Shown: one piece after another, positions 1 to 8,426 of the stretch
Position numbering within the stretch: the stretch's first letter is position 1
Layout of the letters: every line of letters begins with the position of its first letter
Source of the DNA: Halioglobus maricola
GTDB taxonomy: Bacteria; Pseudomonadota; Gammaproteobacteria; Pseudomonadales; Halieaceae
NCBI RefSeq assembly: GCF_009388985.1
Contig: NZ_CP036422.1
Location: 2,928,501-2,992,500, forward strand
Direction of reading: 5' to 3'
DNA: 64,000 bases
Position numbers and translations under genes: made by a program
Notes under the pieces: generated by a model
Database searches by the model: none
Told to the model about the DNA's origin: nothing
What the model saw: only the letters and a program-made list of their open reading frames with translations

Positions 1-332
1 ACACTGACAATAAGCGCGGGGGCAAGGGTATATCTGGCGAGACGGGAAGGACTAACGCCGCAGGCAGAGAGCACCACCATTTCGCTCTCTACATAGAGCC
101 GCCCATAGGACATGAGAATGCCTATGAATAGCCCGAGGGGCACGATTAATTCAAGAAAACCGGGCATGCGATAGAACATGACTGGCAGCAGAACATCTGC
201 CGCGAGGTCACCCACTGCGGCCTCGGCAAGATACTTCACAAAGCGCCCGCTGATGATGATCACCAGCAGTATGAAACTCACGGCAACCATATGAGTGAGT
301 ACTTCGCGAGTTAGGTAGCGTAGAATTCTCAT
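1..332 (-). CDS. lptF: LptF, LPS export ABC transporter permease (partial, N-terminal part)
   Basis: Reading leftwards from an ATG at 330-332 gives about 110 residues starting MRILRYLTREVLTH and running off the window edge. The pattern of an N-terminal transmembrane helix (residues ~12-33), a segment around MFYRMPGFLELIVPLGLFIG and a helix-coupling region MVVLSACGVS is typical of LptF/LptG permeases. These form the inner-membrane part of the LptBFG transporter, which extracts lipopolysaccharide for export. The divergent position next to pepA is the common gammaproteobacterial arrangement, which favours LptF over LptG. The C-terminal two-thirds and any lptG lie outside the window. Confidence 0.88.
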   Translation of the reverse strand, partial: MRILRYLTREVLTHMVAVSFILLVIIISGRFVKYLAEAAVGDLAADVLLPVMFYRMPGFLELIVPLGLFIGILMSYGRLYVESEMVVLSACGVSPSRLARYTLAPALIVS

Positions 333-424
333 GCTCAGGGCAGGTGACGGGTAGGCATTTTCAGTTCAGTTTGTTTGCACAACATCATACACTAACGCCC
401 GTTGAAACTAAGAGGTAATTCCCC

Positions 425-1912
425 ATGAGCACAATCAAGTTCTCCGCTCGCAAAGTAGAAGATGCCAGCACAGCCACAAGCGCCTGCGCTGTTCTGCCCC
501 TGTTCAAGGGCGAGGCGCTCTCAGGTGAGGCCAAAAAACTGGACAAAGCCAGCGGCGGCGCCATCAGCGCTTCCATCAAACTGGGCGATTTCAAAGGCAA
601 AACTGGCGAAGGCCATACCCTGTTGGGCTGCGGCAAGCTCAAGCGCATCCTCCTGATTGGCTGCGGTGAGAAGACATCTTTCGACCGCAGTGCCGCGCGT
701 GAGTTCGTCGGGGGCCTGTACGCAGCCCTTAACCACCTCGACGCCAAAGACGCCCTGCTTCTGCTCGGTGATATCGCTGTCACCGATGGCGACGAAGCCT
801 GGCTTCTTGAAATGTTGGCACGTCAGCTGACTTCCAGCGCCTATCGCTATACCGAGACAGTCTCCAAACCCCGCCCCGCCCTGGCCTTGAATCGGCTGGT
901 TATCGCCGGCAGCCTGAGCAAGGGCGCTGCTGAAAAAGCCCTCGCGGCAGGTGCCGCGACAGGCTCCGGCATCAACGTCGCTCGCAATCTTGCCGACCTC
1001 CCCGGCAACTACTGCACGCCATCCCACCTGGCAGCACAGGCCCGCAAACTGGGCCGAGGCAATAAGAAACTCAAGGTTCAGATCCTCGAAGAAAAGAAGA
1101 TGCGCGAACTGGGTATGGGGTCTCTGTTGTCTGTCACAGCGGGAACGGATGAGCCGGCCAAGCTTATCGTTATGGAATACACCGGCGCCAAGAAGAGCGA
1201 CCGACCCTATGTGCTTGTCGGCAAAGGCATCACCTTCGACAGCGGCGGCATCTCCCTCAAGCCCGGCGCTAAGATGGACGAAATGAAGTACGACATGGGC
1301 GGCGCAGCCAGTGTGTTCGGCACCATGACAGCCATCACCGAAATGGATTTGCCCCTCAATGTGGTCGCCGTCGTCGCCGCCGCCGAGAACATGCCCAGTG
1401 GCCGCGCAACCAAGCCCGGCGACGTGGTCACCAGCATGGCCGGTAAAACCATCGAAGTGCTGAACACCGATGCTGAAGGCCGTCTCGTACTGTGCGACGC
1501 CCTCACCTATGTTGAGCGCTATAAGCCGGCTGCAGTCATCGACATCGCCACACTCACCGGCGCCTGCGTTGTTGCCCTGGGTGCCCACGCGAGCGGTCTA
1601 TATGCCAACAAGGACGAATTGGCTGAGCAATTACTCGCCGCAGGCATTGAGAGCCATGACCGCGCGTGGCACATGCCACTGTGGAGCGAATACACCAAGC
1701 AGCTCAAGAGTAACTTCGCCGACCTCGCCAATATTGGCGGCCCCGGCGGCGGCAGCGTGACCGCTGCCTGCTTCCTGGCGGAATTCACCAAGGCCTATGA
1801 CTGGGCCCACCTGGATATCGCTGGCAGCGCCTGGAGCAGTGCTCCTAAGGGTGCCACTGGCAGGCCAGTGGGACTGCTCACTCGCTACCTGCAGGACCGC
1901 GCCGGCAAGTGA
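425..1912 (+). CDS. pepA: Leucyl aminopeptidase (M17 family, PepA)
   Basis: This 495-residue protein is a cytosolic metal-dependent aminopeptidase that removes N-terminal residues, classically leucine, from peptides. In some enterics it also binds DNA in site-specific recombination. The C-terminal catalytic domain carries the family signature NTDAEGRL at about 347-354. The expected metal ligands and catalytic residues are present: Lys267, Asp272, Asp290, Asp349, Glu351, plus Lys279 and Arg353. The length matches the family. The ATG lies 92 bases from the divergent lptF start, so the promoters of both genes must sit in 333-424. The stop overlaps the holC start by 4 bases, indicating translational coupling. 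Confidence 0.96.
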   Translation: MSTIKFSARKVEDASTATSACAVLPLFKGEALSGEAKKLDKASGGAISASIKLGDFKGKTGEGHTLLGCGKLKRILLIGCGEKTSFDRSAAREFVGGLYAALNHLDAKDALLLLGDIAVTDGDEAWLLEMLARQLTSSAYRYTETVSKPRPALALNRLVIAGSLSKGAAEKALAAGAATGSGINVARNLADLPGNYCTPSHLAAQARKLGRGNKKLKVQILEEKKMRELGMGSLLSVTAGTDEPAKLIVMEYTGAKKSDRPYVLVGKGITFDSGGISLKPGAKMDEMKYDMGGAASVFGTMTAITEMDLPLNVVAVVAAAENMPSGRATKPGDVVTSMAGKTIEVLNTDAEGRLVLCDALTYVERYKPAAVIDIATLTGACVVALGAHASGLYANKDELAEQLLAAGIESHDRAWHMPLWSEYTKQLKSNFADLANIGGPGGGSVTAACFLAEFTKAYDWAHLDIAGSAWSSAPKGATGRPVGLLTRYLQDRAGK

Positions 1913-2328
1913 CCCGAGTCGGCTTTTACGTGGTCCAGGCAACCGAGGCGTCCCAGCGCCTCGGCGTTGCCGCCCGCCTCGCTGACAAGGCATTCGCCCA
2001 GGGCCACCGCATCTACATCAATGCCGAGGACAAGGCCCAGGCAGAAGCTCTGGACGAGCTCCTGTGGAGTTTTCGCCCCAGCAGCTTTCTGCCCCATGCC
2101 ATGACCGGCGACCCCCAGTCACAGCAGATAGCCATCGGTTGGGGCCAGGATCCAGGCGACCACAATGACCTGCTGATCAACTTGCAGCTCGACATACCGG
2201 CTTTTTTTAGCCGTTTCCAGCGCGTTGCTGAAGTCGTCACCCAGGATGAACAGAGCCTCGCCGCCCTGCGGAAGTCCTGGGTTTTCTACAAAGATCGCGG
2301 CTACCAGCTCGAGAAGCACGACCTCTAG
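1909..2328 (+). CDS. holC: DNA polymerase III chi subunit HolC
   Basis: This 139-residue protein is the chi subunit of the DNA polymerase III clamp loader, which contacts single-strand-binding protein. It starts MTRVGFYVVQ and contains the typical stretches FAQGHRIYI and LLWSFRPSSFLPHA. Length is close to that of characterised HolC proteins (about 147 residues). The start is a GTG that overlaps the TGA of pepA by 4 bases (GTGA). The pepA-holC-valS order is conserved in gammaproteobacteria and supports the call. Confidence 0.94.
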   Translation: MTRVGFYVVQATEASQRLGVAARLADKAFAQGHRIYINAEDKAQAEALDELLWSFRPSSFLPHAMTGDPQSQQIAIGWGQDPGDHNDLLINLQLDIPAFFSRFQRVAEVVTQDEQSLAALRKSWVFYKDRGYQLEKHDL

Positions 2329-2358
2329 GGAATCCTACAAAGGTGGCGCCCCTTCGCG

Positions 2359-2364
2359 TATAAT
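2359..2364 (+). promoter_or_regulatory. Putative -10 element upstream of valS
   Basis: A perfect TATAAT hexamer lies 36 bases before the valS ATG, in the gap after holC. No good -35 hexamer is visible at the usual distance. It may be an extended or activator-dependent promoter giving valS its own transcript in addition to read-through from pepA-holC. Confidence 0.4.
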
Positions 2365-2400
2365 CGCGCCCCTGATTTATACCCCCGGATTCCCTCGAAT

Positions 2401-5169
2401 ATGGATAAGACATTCCAACCCGCTGACATCGAAACCCGCTGGTACCAGGAGTGGGAAGAAAAAGGCTATTTCGCACCCCAGGGTGGGGACGAGGCCTACA
2501 GCATCATGATCCCTCCGCCCAACGTCACCGGCAGCCTGCACATGGGTCACGGCTTCCAGGAAGCGATCATGGACGCCTTGATCCGCTACCACCGCATGGC
2601 CGGCTACAACACGCTGTGGCAGGTAGGGACAGACCACGCCGGCATCGCTACCCAGATGGTGGTCGAACGCCAGCTCGAAGCGCAGGGCATCAGCCGTCAT
2701 GACCTGGGCCGTGACAAGTTCATTGAGAAAGTCTGGGAGTGGAAAGAAGAATCCGGCGGCACCATCACCCGCCAGCTGCGCCGCCTTGGCGCCTCCATGG
2801 ACTGGTCCCGAGAGCGATTCACCATGGACGAGGGCCTATCTGGCGCCGTCCAGGAAGTCTTTATTCGACTGTACAAGGAAGGTCTGATTTACCGCGGCAA
2901 GCGCCTGGTGAACTGGGACCCTGTGCTGCACACTGCCATTTCCGACCTCGAGGTTATCTCCGAGGAAGAGCAGGGCCACCTGTGGCACTTCAACTATCCG
3001 CTTGCCGGCAGCGAAGGCCACCTGACGGTAGCGACCACCCGTCCGGAAACCATACTCGGCGACACCGCCGTCGCCGTCCACCCGGAAGACGAGCGCTATG
3101 CACACCTGATCGGCCGTATGATCAAGCTACCCCTCACCGACCGCGAAATTCCGATCATCGCCGACGACTATGTTGATCGTGAATTCGGAACCGGTTGCGT
3201 GAAAATCACCCCCGCACACGATTTCAATGACTATGAGATGGGCAAACGCCACGGCCTGCCCACCATCAATATACTCGACGACGATGCCCGCATTGGCGGC
3301 GAAGCACCCGAACAGTATCTTGGCATGGACCGCTTTGACGCGCGTAAACAGATCGTTGCCGACATCGACGCGCTGGGCCTGCTGGAGAAAATCGATGATC
3401 ACACCCTCAAAGTCCCCCGGGGTGACCGCTCCGGTGTAGTCATCGAGCCCTACCTGACCGACCAGTGGTACGTGGACGCGCGTGAACTGGCCAAACCCGC
3501 CATCAAGGCCGTGGAAGACGGCGACATCCAATTCGTGCCCAAACAATGGGAGAACACCTATTTCGCCTGGATGCGCGACATCCAGGACTGGTGCATCAGC
3601 CGCCAACTGTGGTGGGGCCATCGAATCCCCGCCTGGTACGACGACAAAGGCCACATCTATGTCGGCGAGTCCGAAGAGGCGGTGCGCGCAGAGAACAGTC
3701 TGGCCGACGAAATGACCCTGCACCAGGACCCTGACGTGCTGGACACCTGGTTCTCCTCCGCCCTGTGGACATTTTCCACCCTCGGCTGGCCAGAAGAAAC
3801 CGAGGAATTGAAAACCTTCCACCCCAGCTCGGTGCTGGTCACCGGCTTCGATATCATCTTCTTCTGGGTTGCCAGAATGATTATGATGACGCTGCACTTC
3901 CGCAAAGAGGTGCCGTTTCACACGGTTTACGTACACGGCCTGGTGCGCGACAGCCAGGGCCAGAAAATGTCCAAATCCAAGGGCAATGTACTGGACCCGA
4001 TCGATCTCATCGACGGCATCGACCTCGACAGCCTGCTGAAGAAGCGCACAGCCGGCATGATGCAGCCCAAGCTGGCCGCCAAGATCGAAAAACTGACCCG
4101 CAAGGAATTCCCAGAGGGCATCGCTCCCTACGGCACTGACGCCCTGCGCTTCACCTATTTTTCACTGGCGTCGACGGGCCGCGATATCAAATTCGATATC
4201 GGCCGCATTGAAGGCTTCCGCAACTTTTGCAATAAGATCTGGAATGCAGCTCGCTACGTGATGATGAATTGCGATGGCGAGGATTGCGGCCAGGACGAAT
4301 CACTGCCTATAGAGCGCAGCCTGGCCGACCGCTGGATCATCAGCCGCCTGCAGGAAACCGAACAGGAAGTGGCCAAGGCCATTGCCAGCTATCGCTTCGA
4401 CCTCGCGTCACAGGCGATCTATGAATTCATCTGGAATGAGTACTGCGACTGGTACCTCGAACTGTCCAAGCCTGTGCTCTGGGATGACAACGCGGATCCC
4501 GCGGCCAAGCGTGGTACGCGTCGCACCCTGATCCGGGTTCTGGAGACGTCACTACGTCTGCTGCATCCGCTGATGCCCTTTATCACCGAAGAGATCTGGC
4601 AGGCCGTAGCACCTCTGGCTGGCAAGTCCGGTGATACGATCATGCTTCAGCCCTATCCGCTAGCGGATACTAACGCTATGGACAGCGCCGCAAATGCAGA
4701 TATAGAATGGCTCAAGGGTGTAATCGTGGGCATCCGCAACATCCGTGGCGAAATGAATATCGCCCCGGGTAAAGAGCTCACGGTACTTCTGAAGAACGGC
4801 GGCGAAGACGATAAGCGCAGATTGCGAGATAACGCCCTCTTCCTCAGGAAACTTGCGAAACTCTCCGACATCGAGTGGTTGGACGAGAGTGACGAAGCAC
4901 CCGTGGCCGCCACGGCTCTGGTTGGTGAACTGGAGATTCTGATCCCGATGGCAGGCCTGATTGACAAGGATGCAGAACTTGCGCGCCTTGCCAAAGAAAT
5001 CGACAAACTGGAAAAAGATCTGGCCCGAGTAAAAGGAAAACTCGCGAACAGTGCGTTTGTCGACAAGGCCCCCGCAGCCGTCGTAGAAAAAGAACGGGAA
5101 AAAATGCAGGCGCAACAACAGGCGCTGGAAAAACTGCAGGAACAACAACAGCAGATCCAGAACATGTAG
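2401..5169 (+). CDS. valS: Valyl-tRNA synthetase
   Basis: This 922-residue class I aminoacyl-tRNA synthetase charges tRNA-Val with valine and edits misactivated threonine. The HIGH-type motif is HMGH at 47-50 and the KMSKS loop is at 522-526. Between them lies the CP1 editing domain, with [17 protein letters not shown]. The C-terminus (about 855-922) is the charged coiled-coil arm that contacts tRNA, ending in a glutamine-rich stretch. Length is close to the roughly 950-residue E. coli enzyme. The ATG has no obvious Shine-Dalgarno sequence. Confidence 0.98.
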   Translation: MDKTFQPADIETRWYQEWEEKGYFAPQGGDEAYSIMIPPPNVTGSLHMGHGFQEAIMDALIRYHRMAGYNTLWQVGTDHAGIATQMVVERQLEAQGISRHDLGRDKFIEKVWEWKEESGGTITRQLRRLGASMDWSRERFTMDEGLSGAVQEVFIRLYKEGLIYRGKRLVNWDPVLHTAISDLEVISEEEQGHLWHFNYPLAGSEGHLTVATTRPETILGDTAVAVHPEDERYAHLIGRMIKLPLTDREIPIIADDYVDREFGTGCVKITPAHDFNDYEMGKRHGLPTINILDDDARIGGEAPEQYLGMDRFDARKQIVADIDALGLLEKIDDHTLKVPRGDRSGVVIEPYLTDQWYVDARELAKPAIKAVEDGDIQFVPKQWENTYFAWMRDIQDWCISRQLWWGHRIPAWYDDKGHIYVGESEEAVRAENSLADEMTLHQDPDVLDTWFSSALWTFSTLGWPEETEELKTFHPSSVLVTGFDIIFFWVARMIMMTLHFRKEVPFHTVYVHGLVRDSQGQKMSKSKGNVLDPIDLIDGIDLDSLLKKRTAGMMQPKLAAKIEKLTRKEFPEGIAPYGTDALRFTYFSLASTGRDIKFDIGRIEGFRNFCNKIWNAARYVMMNCDGEDCGQDESLPIERSLADRWIISRLQETEQEVAKAIASYRFDLASQAIYEFIWNEYCDWYLELSKPVLWDDNADPAAKRGTRRTLIRVLETSLRLLHPLMPFITEEIWQAVAPLAGKSGDTIMLQPYPLADTNAMDSAANADIEWLKGVIVGIRNIRGEMNIAPGKELTVLLKNGGEDDKRRLRDNALFLRKLAKLSDIEWLDESDEAPVAATALVGELEILIPMAGLIDKDAELARLAKEIDKLEKDLARVKGKLANSAFVDKAPAAVVEKEREKMQAQQQALEKLQEQQQQIQNM

Positions 5170-5259
5170 TCGCTGCTGCAATACGGTTTCAAGTCTCCGT
5201 CGCCCACCAGGCAGGCGGAGCATAATAAAAGCAATATGCTAAAAACCGAGGAAAGTGGT

Positions 5260-5472
5260 ATGAGTGATCGTGTAAATGGCACGGTGAAGTGGTTTAACAA
5301 CGCCAAAGGATTTGGCTTTATTACCCGTGAGGAAAGTGAAGACGATGTATTTGTTCACTTCCGCTCCATCGAAGGCGACGGCTATCGCACTCTTAACGAG
5401 GGCCAGACCGTTGAATTCAAATTGGTAGAGGGCCCGAAAGGCCTGCAAGCCGAAAACGTCCAGAAGATGTAA
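5260..5472 (+). CDS. Cold-shock protein, CspA family
   Basis: This 70-residue single-domain nucleic-acid-binding protein begins [14 protein letters not shown] and has both RNA-binding motifs, KGFGFI and VFVHF. Such proteins melt RNA secondary structure. The start chosen is the ATG at 5260, because a purine-rich ribosome site (GAGGAAAG) lies just upstream and family members begin a few residues before the GTVKWF motif. A longer frame from 5236 would add eight non-conserved residues. It sits directly 5' of a second, membrane-anchored cold-shock-domain gene. Confidence 0.93.
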   Translation: MSDRVNGTVKWFNNAKGFGFITREESEDDVFVHFRSIEGDGYRTLNEGQTVEFKLVEGPKGLQAENVQKM

Positions 5473-5523
5473 CTGACCTGGATTCGCCCCACGCGGGCAG
5501 TATTCACAAAGTTCAGTCACTAC

Positions 5524-5547
5524 CCGCAGGAGCTGAAGCTCCTGTGG
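5524..5547 (+). terminator. Strong hairpin between the two cold-shock genes
   Basis: A 10-bp stem (one G-T pair) closes a TGAA tetraloop between csp and the next gene. Only a weak T-run follows (TTTTG about 7 bases on), so it could be a weak terminator for csp. It could also be a structured leader of the downstream gene, which would suit a cold-shock-regulated transcript. Confidence 0.45.
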
Positions 5548-5585
5548 AATGCTTTTGTCTAAAGAAACTATAGAGATATTGTTCC

Positions 5586-6041
5586 ATGAAACTATTCGCC
5601 AAAATCGCCATCGCCGCCCTTATCGGCGCAGCCGCCTGGATTGCCAACGAGGCTGCACCCCAGATTCCCGCCATCGCCCTGTTCCTGGCAGCAGCCATTC
5701 TCAGTGCACTCCTTCCGGGCGCCGCCCCGACCAACAGCGCTCCTGCCTCGAAGGACAAACAACGCTCGAAGCCCAAGCCCCAGGCAAAGAAGAGCAGCGC
5801 TCGAAGCACCGAATCATCCAGTGGAGGCCAACGAGAAGAAGGCCAGGTTAAATGGTTCAATGGCACCAAGGGTTTCGGATTTATCACCAAGGACAACGGC
5901 GATGAGATTTTCGTACACTTCCGCTCAATTCTCGGCGGCGACCGCCGGGGCCTGCGCGACGGCCAGCGCGTCAGCTTCGTAGAGGCTCAGACCGACAAGG
6001 GCCCTCAGGCAGAAGAGGTAGAACCTCTGGAAGACAACTGA
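5586..6041 (+). CDS. Membrane-anchored cold-shock-domain protein
   Basis: This 151-residue protein has two parts. Residues 3-44 are very hydrophobic and probably form a pair of short membrane helices or a hairpin. After a Lys/Pro/Ser-rich linker (about 48-78) comes a complete cold-shock domain (about 80-146) with KGFGFI and IFVHF. The domain should bind single-stranded RNA or DNA at the inner face of the cytoplasmic membrane. The gene follows a soluble csp on the same strand with a hairpin between them. The function of membrane-tethered CSD proteins is not established. Confidence 0.85.
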   Translation: MKLFAKIAIAALIGAAAWIANEAAPQIPAIALFLAAAILSALLPGAAPTNSAPASKDKQRSKPKPQAKKSSARSTESSSGGQREEGQVKWFNGTKGFGFITKDNGDEIFVHFRSILGGDRRGLRDGQRVSFVEAQTDKGPQAEEVEPLEDN

Positions 6042-6048
6042 GGAACGG

Positions 6049-6693
6049 CTAGGTACTAATGACCCTATCCAGATAGGCGTGCAGCATTCGCGCGCCTTCG
6101 CGCAGTAGCTGTTCCTCCGGCAACGCGCTGTCTTCCAGCGCGTTCTCCACCACGGCATAAGCCATTTCGACACCGAGCCGGCATTGCAGCTGCAGCTGCT
6201 CGTCCAGCGCGATTCCTGTTGCGTTTGCCATGTATGCGGCGAACTGCTCCGACACCATGCGGTTGGATGTAATACGCAACTCACGCAACGGTTCTACTGC
6301 ACGCAGCGCTAGAGAAACCTCCAGGCCGCCGGGCATATCGCGAGTCACGTCATAGGTCAGTTTGAGAACACTGTATATGTCGGCGAGCACATCCTGCTCA
6401 TCAGTGCCGCCAGAAAAGCTCTCCATCCATTGTTCGAAAGCCTCATTCTGCCGGTCCATCAACACGGCACCGAGAGCGTGGAGAACGGCGTACTTATTGG
6501 GAAAATATCGGTACAGGGCGGGGACCGTTATACCGGCTCGCTCAGCAATCAGATTGGTGGAGATTCTCTCCACGCCTACCTCTACGAGCAACTCTGCAGC
6601 AGCATTGATAATCGCTTCGTATGTACGCTTGGCCCGCTCCTGGCGCGGGCGATTTTTCTCCAGCAGCTCTACCTGCCGTTTGGGTGTCGTCAT
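6049..6693 (-). CDS. TetR/AcrR family transcriptional regulator
   Basis: This 214-residue protein has an N-terminal TetR DNA-binding domain (about residues 20-66), including RISTNLIAERAGITVPALYRYFPNK-type recognition-helix residues, and a variable C-terminal ligand-binding region. It lies on the same strand as, and 128 bases downstream of, the DUF1302-RND-YCF48 genes, so it may control that envelope transport operon. The ligand is unknown. It converges with the cold-shock gene, leaving 7 bases between the two stops. Confidence 0.88.
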   Translation of the reverse strand: MTTPKRQVELLEKNRPRQERAKRTYEAIINAAAELLVEVGVERISTNLIAERAGITVPALYRYFPNKYAVLHALGAVLMDRQNEAFEQWMESFSGGTDEQDVLADIYSVLKLTYDVTRDMPGGLEVSLALRAVEPLRELRITSNRMVSEQFAAYMANATGIALDEQLQLQCRLGVEMAYAVVENALEDSALPEEQLLREGARMLHAYLDRVIST

Positions 6694-6821
6694 GGGCGCC
6701 CCTGTCTACGCAACCTTAGTGGTCATCGCATTCTTGAAAACATCCTAACGCAGCCAAGCAGGCTTTGCTACCGGCTGTAAGAGCGAGTAATGTCGGGCGC
6801 TCGCAAGACCTCTCCGGGGCA

Positions 6822-8411
6822 CTAGAAACTGTAGGAAATATTGAAAGTAACGTTGTCTCGATCAGAGATAAGGTTGTCATCACCACCGTCAAAATACGCT
6901 GTATAACCCACCTGTGCAGAGAGATTATTCAGGTACACGCCCTTGAGGGTAAGATTGAAGGTAGTCGCCTTTTCGGCCATTTGGGCTTCCAGCACCGTGC
7001 CATCCAGCGTGTGCTGCAGGAATGGAATCAACCTTAGATCAACCCCCGGCATGACATTCAGGTAAGCGAGTTCAGCGCGCAGAGCGACAGCCAGAGCGGC
7101 ATCATCGTAGCGCAATTCACGATTGGAGTGGGAATCGATCCCCGTGCCAGCGAACTCAAAAGTGAGGTTGAAATCGTCCCACAAGGCGGTAGGTTCAAGC
7201 ACGGTAGAGCCGCCGACCTGCACCGCCCACACATCGCCCGCCACTGGATCGCCGTTGGCCAAGACCACCGGCATACCCTCTTTCCAGGAAACCTCCCCCT
7301 GGACATTAGCGCCGCCGACCACCGTAGTAAAACTGGCGGCAATACCTTCAATATCCTCGAAGTAGAGAACGGAATAACTGGAAGGAATCAAACCCTCATA
7401 ATGGAGCTGATAGGCCGGCGCCTTATTGTGCGCATTGACGTAGTAGAAGCCAATATCCGTGCCACCATCTGTAAACCAGTGCAACGCTGCACCCCACTGA
7501 CCACTGTCACTGGCGTCAGCAATCTCCTCCAGGGGTGCCACGAGGAACAGTTCAGGCGAAAGCGCCACCAAAAAGCTGCTTGCCCCAGGGCCAAGGAAAT
7601 CGCGATCACTCAAGTAGCTGCCCACGCCATTGAGTTCCGTTTCTTTCCATTCGTACTGGTAATAGGCCTCAAAGCTCAGGGCGTCAGTCAGATCGACCTG
7701 GCCGTACAGTGCCCCCGTCGGCAGCAGGATCTCTTTCACTTCAACGCCGGGTGTCGTAGCTGCAATGGCATCAGCCCGATTCTGCAAGCCGTTAATACCC
7801 TGGTAGAACGTGGCCTCCCCCCAGTTGATAACCTGGCTTCCCAGGCGCAGTTGGTACAAGCGCTCTCCCAGTTCACCACCGGAATAGATAAAGTAATCGA
7901 GCATTTCAAGGCGGTCTCGATGCTCGTCCACGGTGCCCCCGGGGAATTCCTGAAAAGCTGCGTCACCACCGTAAATATCGGCTGAGTTATAGGAGAGATA
8001 GTCTTGTTGGCGATGGCTGGTACGGCCATCGTAAGCCTCATCATAGTAGGCCCGGGCCCGGGCAAAAACGCCAAAGTCATCGCGGTTAATATCGACTTCA
8101 GTTACAACAGATATTCGGTTCTGGACCATTTCTCGACCAAAGTTGTAGTTGCCATCGGTCGAGTTGGCCATGAGTGTGTAGCGCGTTAGATCGCCCAGAA
8201 GATCTCCCGTATCCCGGAATGCAAATTTGTCCCGGTCCTGCTTCTCCACTCGCCACATCGCGGAATAACTCACGATGGTATCCCAGTCCAGAGTCCACTC
8301 GCCCGAATCACCAAAATCAAATGACAGCGCCTGCGCTTGAGGGCTCAGCCCCAGGGCAAGCCCAGCGCCAAGCACCCATCTTGATTGGCCCCTTGTTTTC
8401 ACTCTGCTCAT
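6822..8411 (-). CDS. DUF1302 family outer-membrane protein
   Basis: This 529-residue protein has an N-terminal signal peptide ending near QAQA (residue ~29) and many alternating aromatic/polar strands typical of an outer-membrane beta-barrel. Its C-terminus ends in Phe (NISYSF), as for BAM substrates. The start of the mature protein (LSFDFGDSGEWTLDWDTIVSYS) is the usual beginning of DUF1302 proteins. These are commonly encoded beside RND/MMPL exporters, YCF48-like proteins and DUF1329 proteins. Here it lies 15 bases after the RND gene. A role as the outer-membrane element of a hydrophobic-compound transport pathway is inferred. Confidence 0.85.
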   Translation of the reverse strand: MSRVKTRGQSRWVLGAGLALGLSPQAQALSFDFGDSGEWTLDWDTIVSYSAMWRVEKQDRDKFAFRDTGDLLGDLTRYTLMANSTDGNYNFGREMVQNRISVVTEVDINRDDFGVFARARAYYDEAYDGRTSHRQQDYLSYNSADIYGGDAAFQEFPGGTVDEHRDRLEMLDYFIYSGGELGERLYQLRLGSQVINWGEATFYQGINGLQNRADAIAATTPGVEVKEILLPTGALYGQVDLTDALSFEAYYQYEWKETELNGVGSYLSDRDFLGPGASSFLVALSPELFLVAPLEEIADASDSGQWGAALHWFTDGGTDIGFYYVNAHNKAPAYQLHYEGLIPSSYSVLYFEDIEGIAASFTTVVGGANVQGEVSWKEGMPVVLANGDPVAGDVWAVQVGGSTVLEPTALWDDFNLTFEFAGTGIDSHSNRELRYDDAALAVALRAELAYLNVMPGVDLRLIPFLQHTLDGTVLEAQMAEKATTFNLTLKGVYLNNLSAQVGYTAYFDGGDDNLISDRDNVTFNISYSF

Positions 8412-8426
8412 CAGTTCATCCGCCTG

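Noticed and set aside
521..1588. Long 355-residue minus-strand frame opposite pepA
   Set aside because: It is fully inside the well-supported pepA gene, lacks recognisable motifs, and arises from high-GC codon shadowing.
3127..3936. 269-residue minus-strand frame inside valS
   Set aside because: It lies opposite the conserved valS catalytic and editing regions; composition is typical of antisense shadow.
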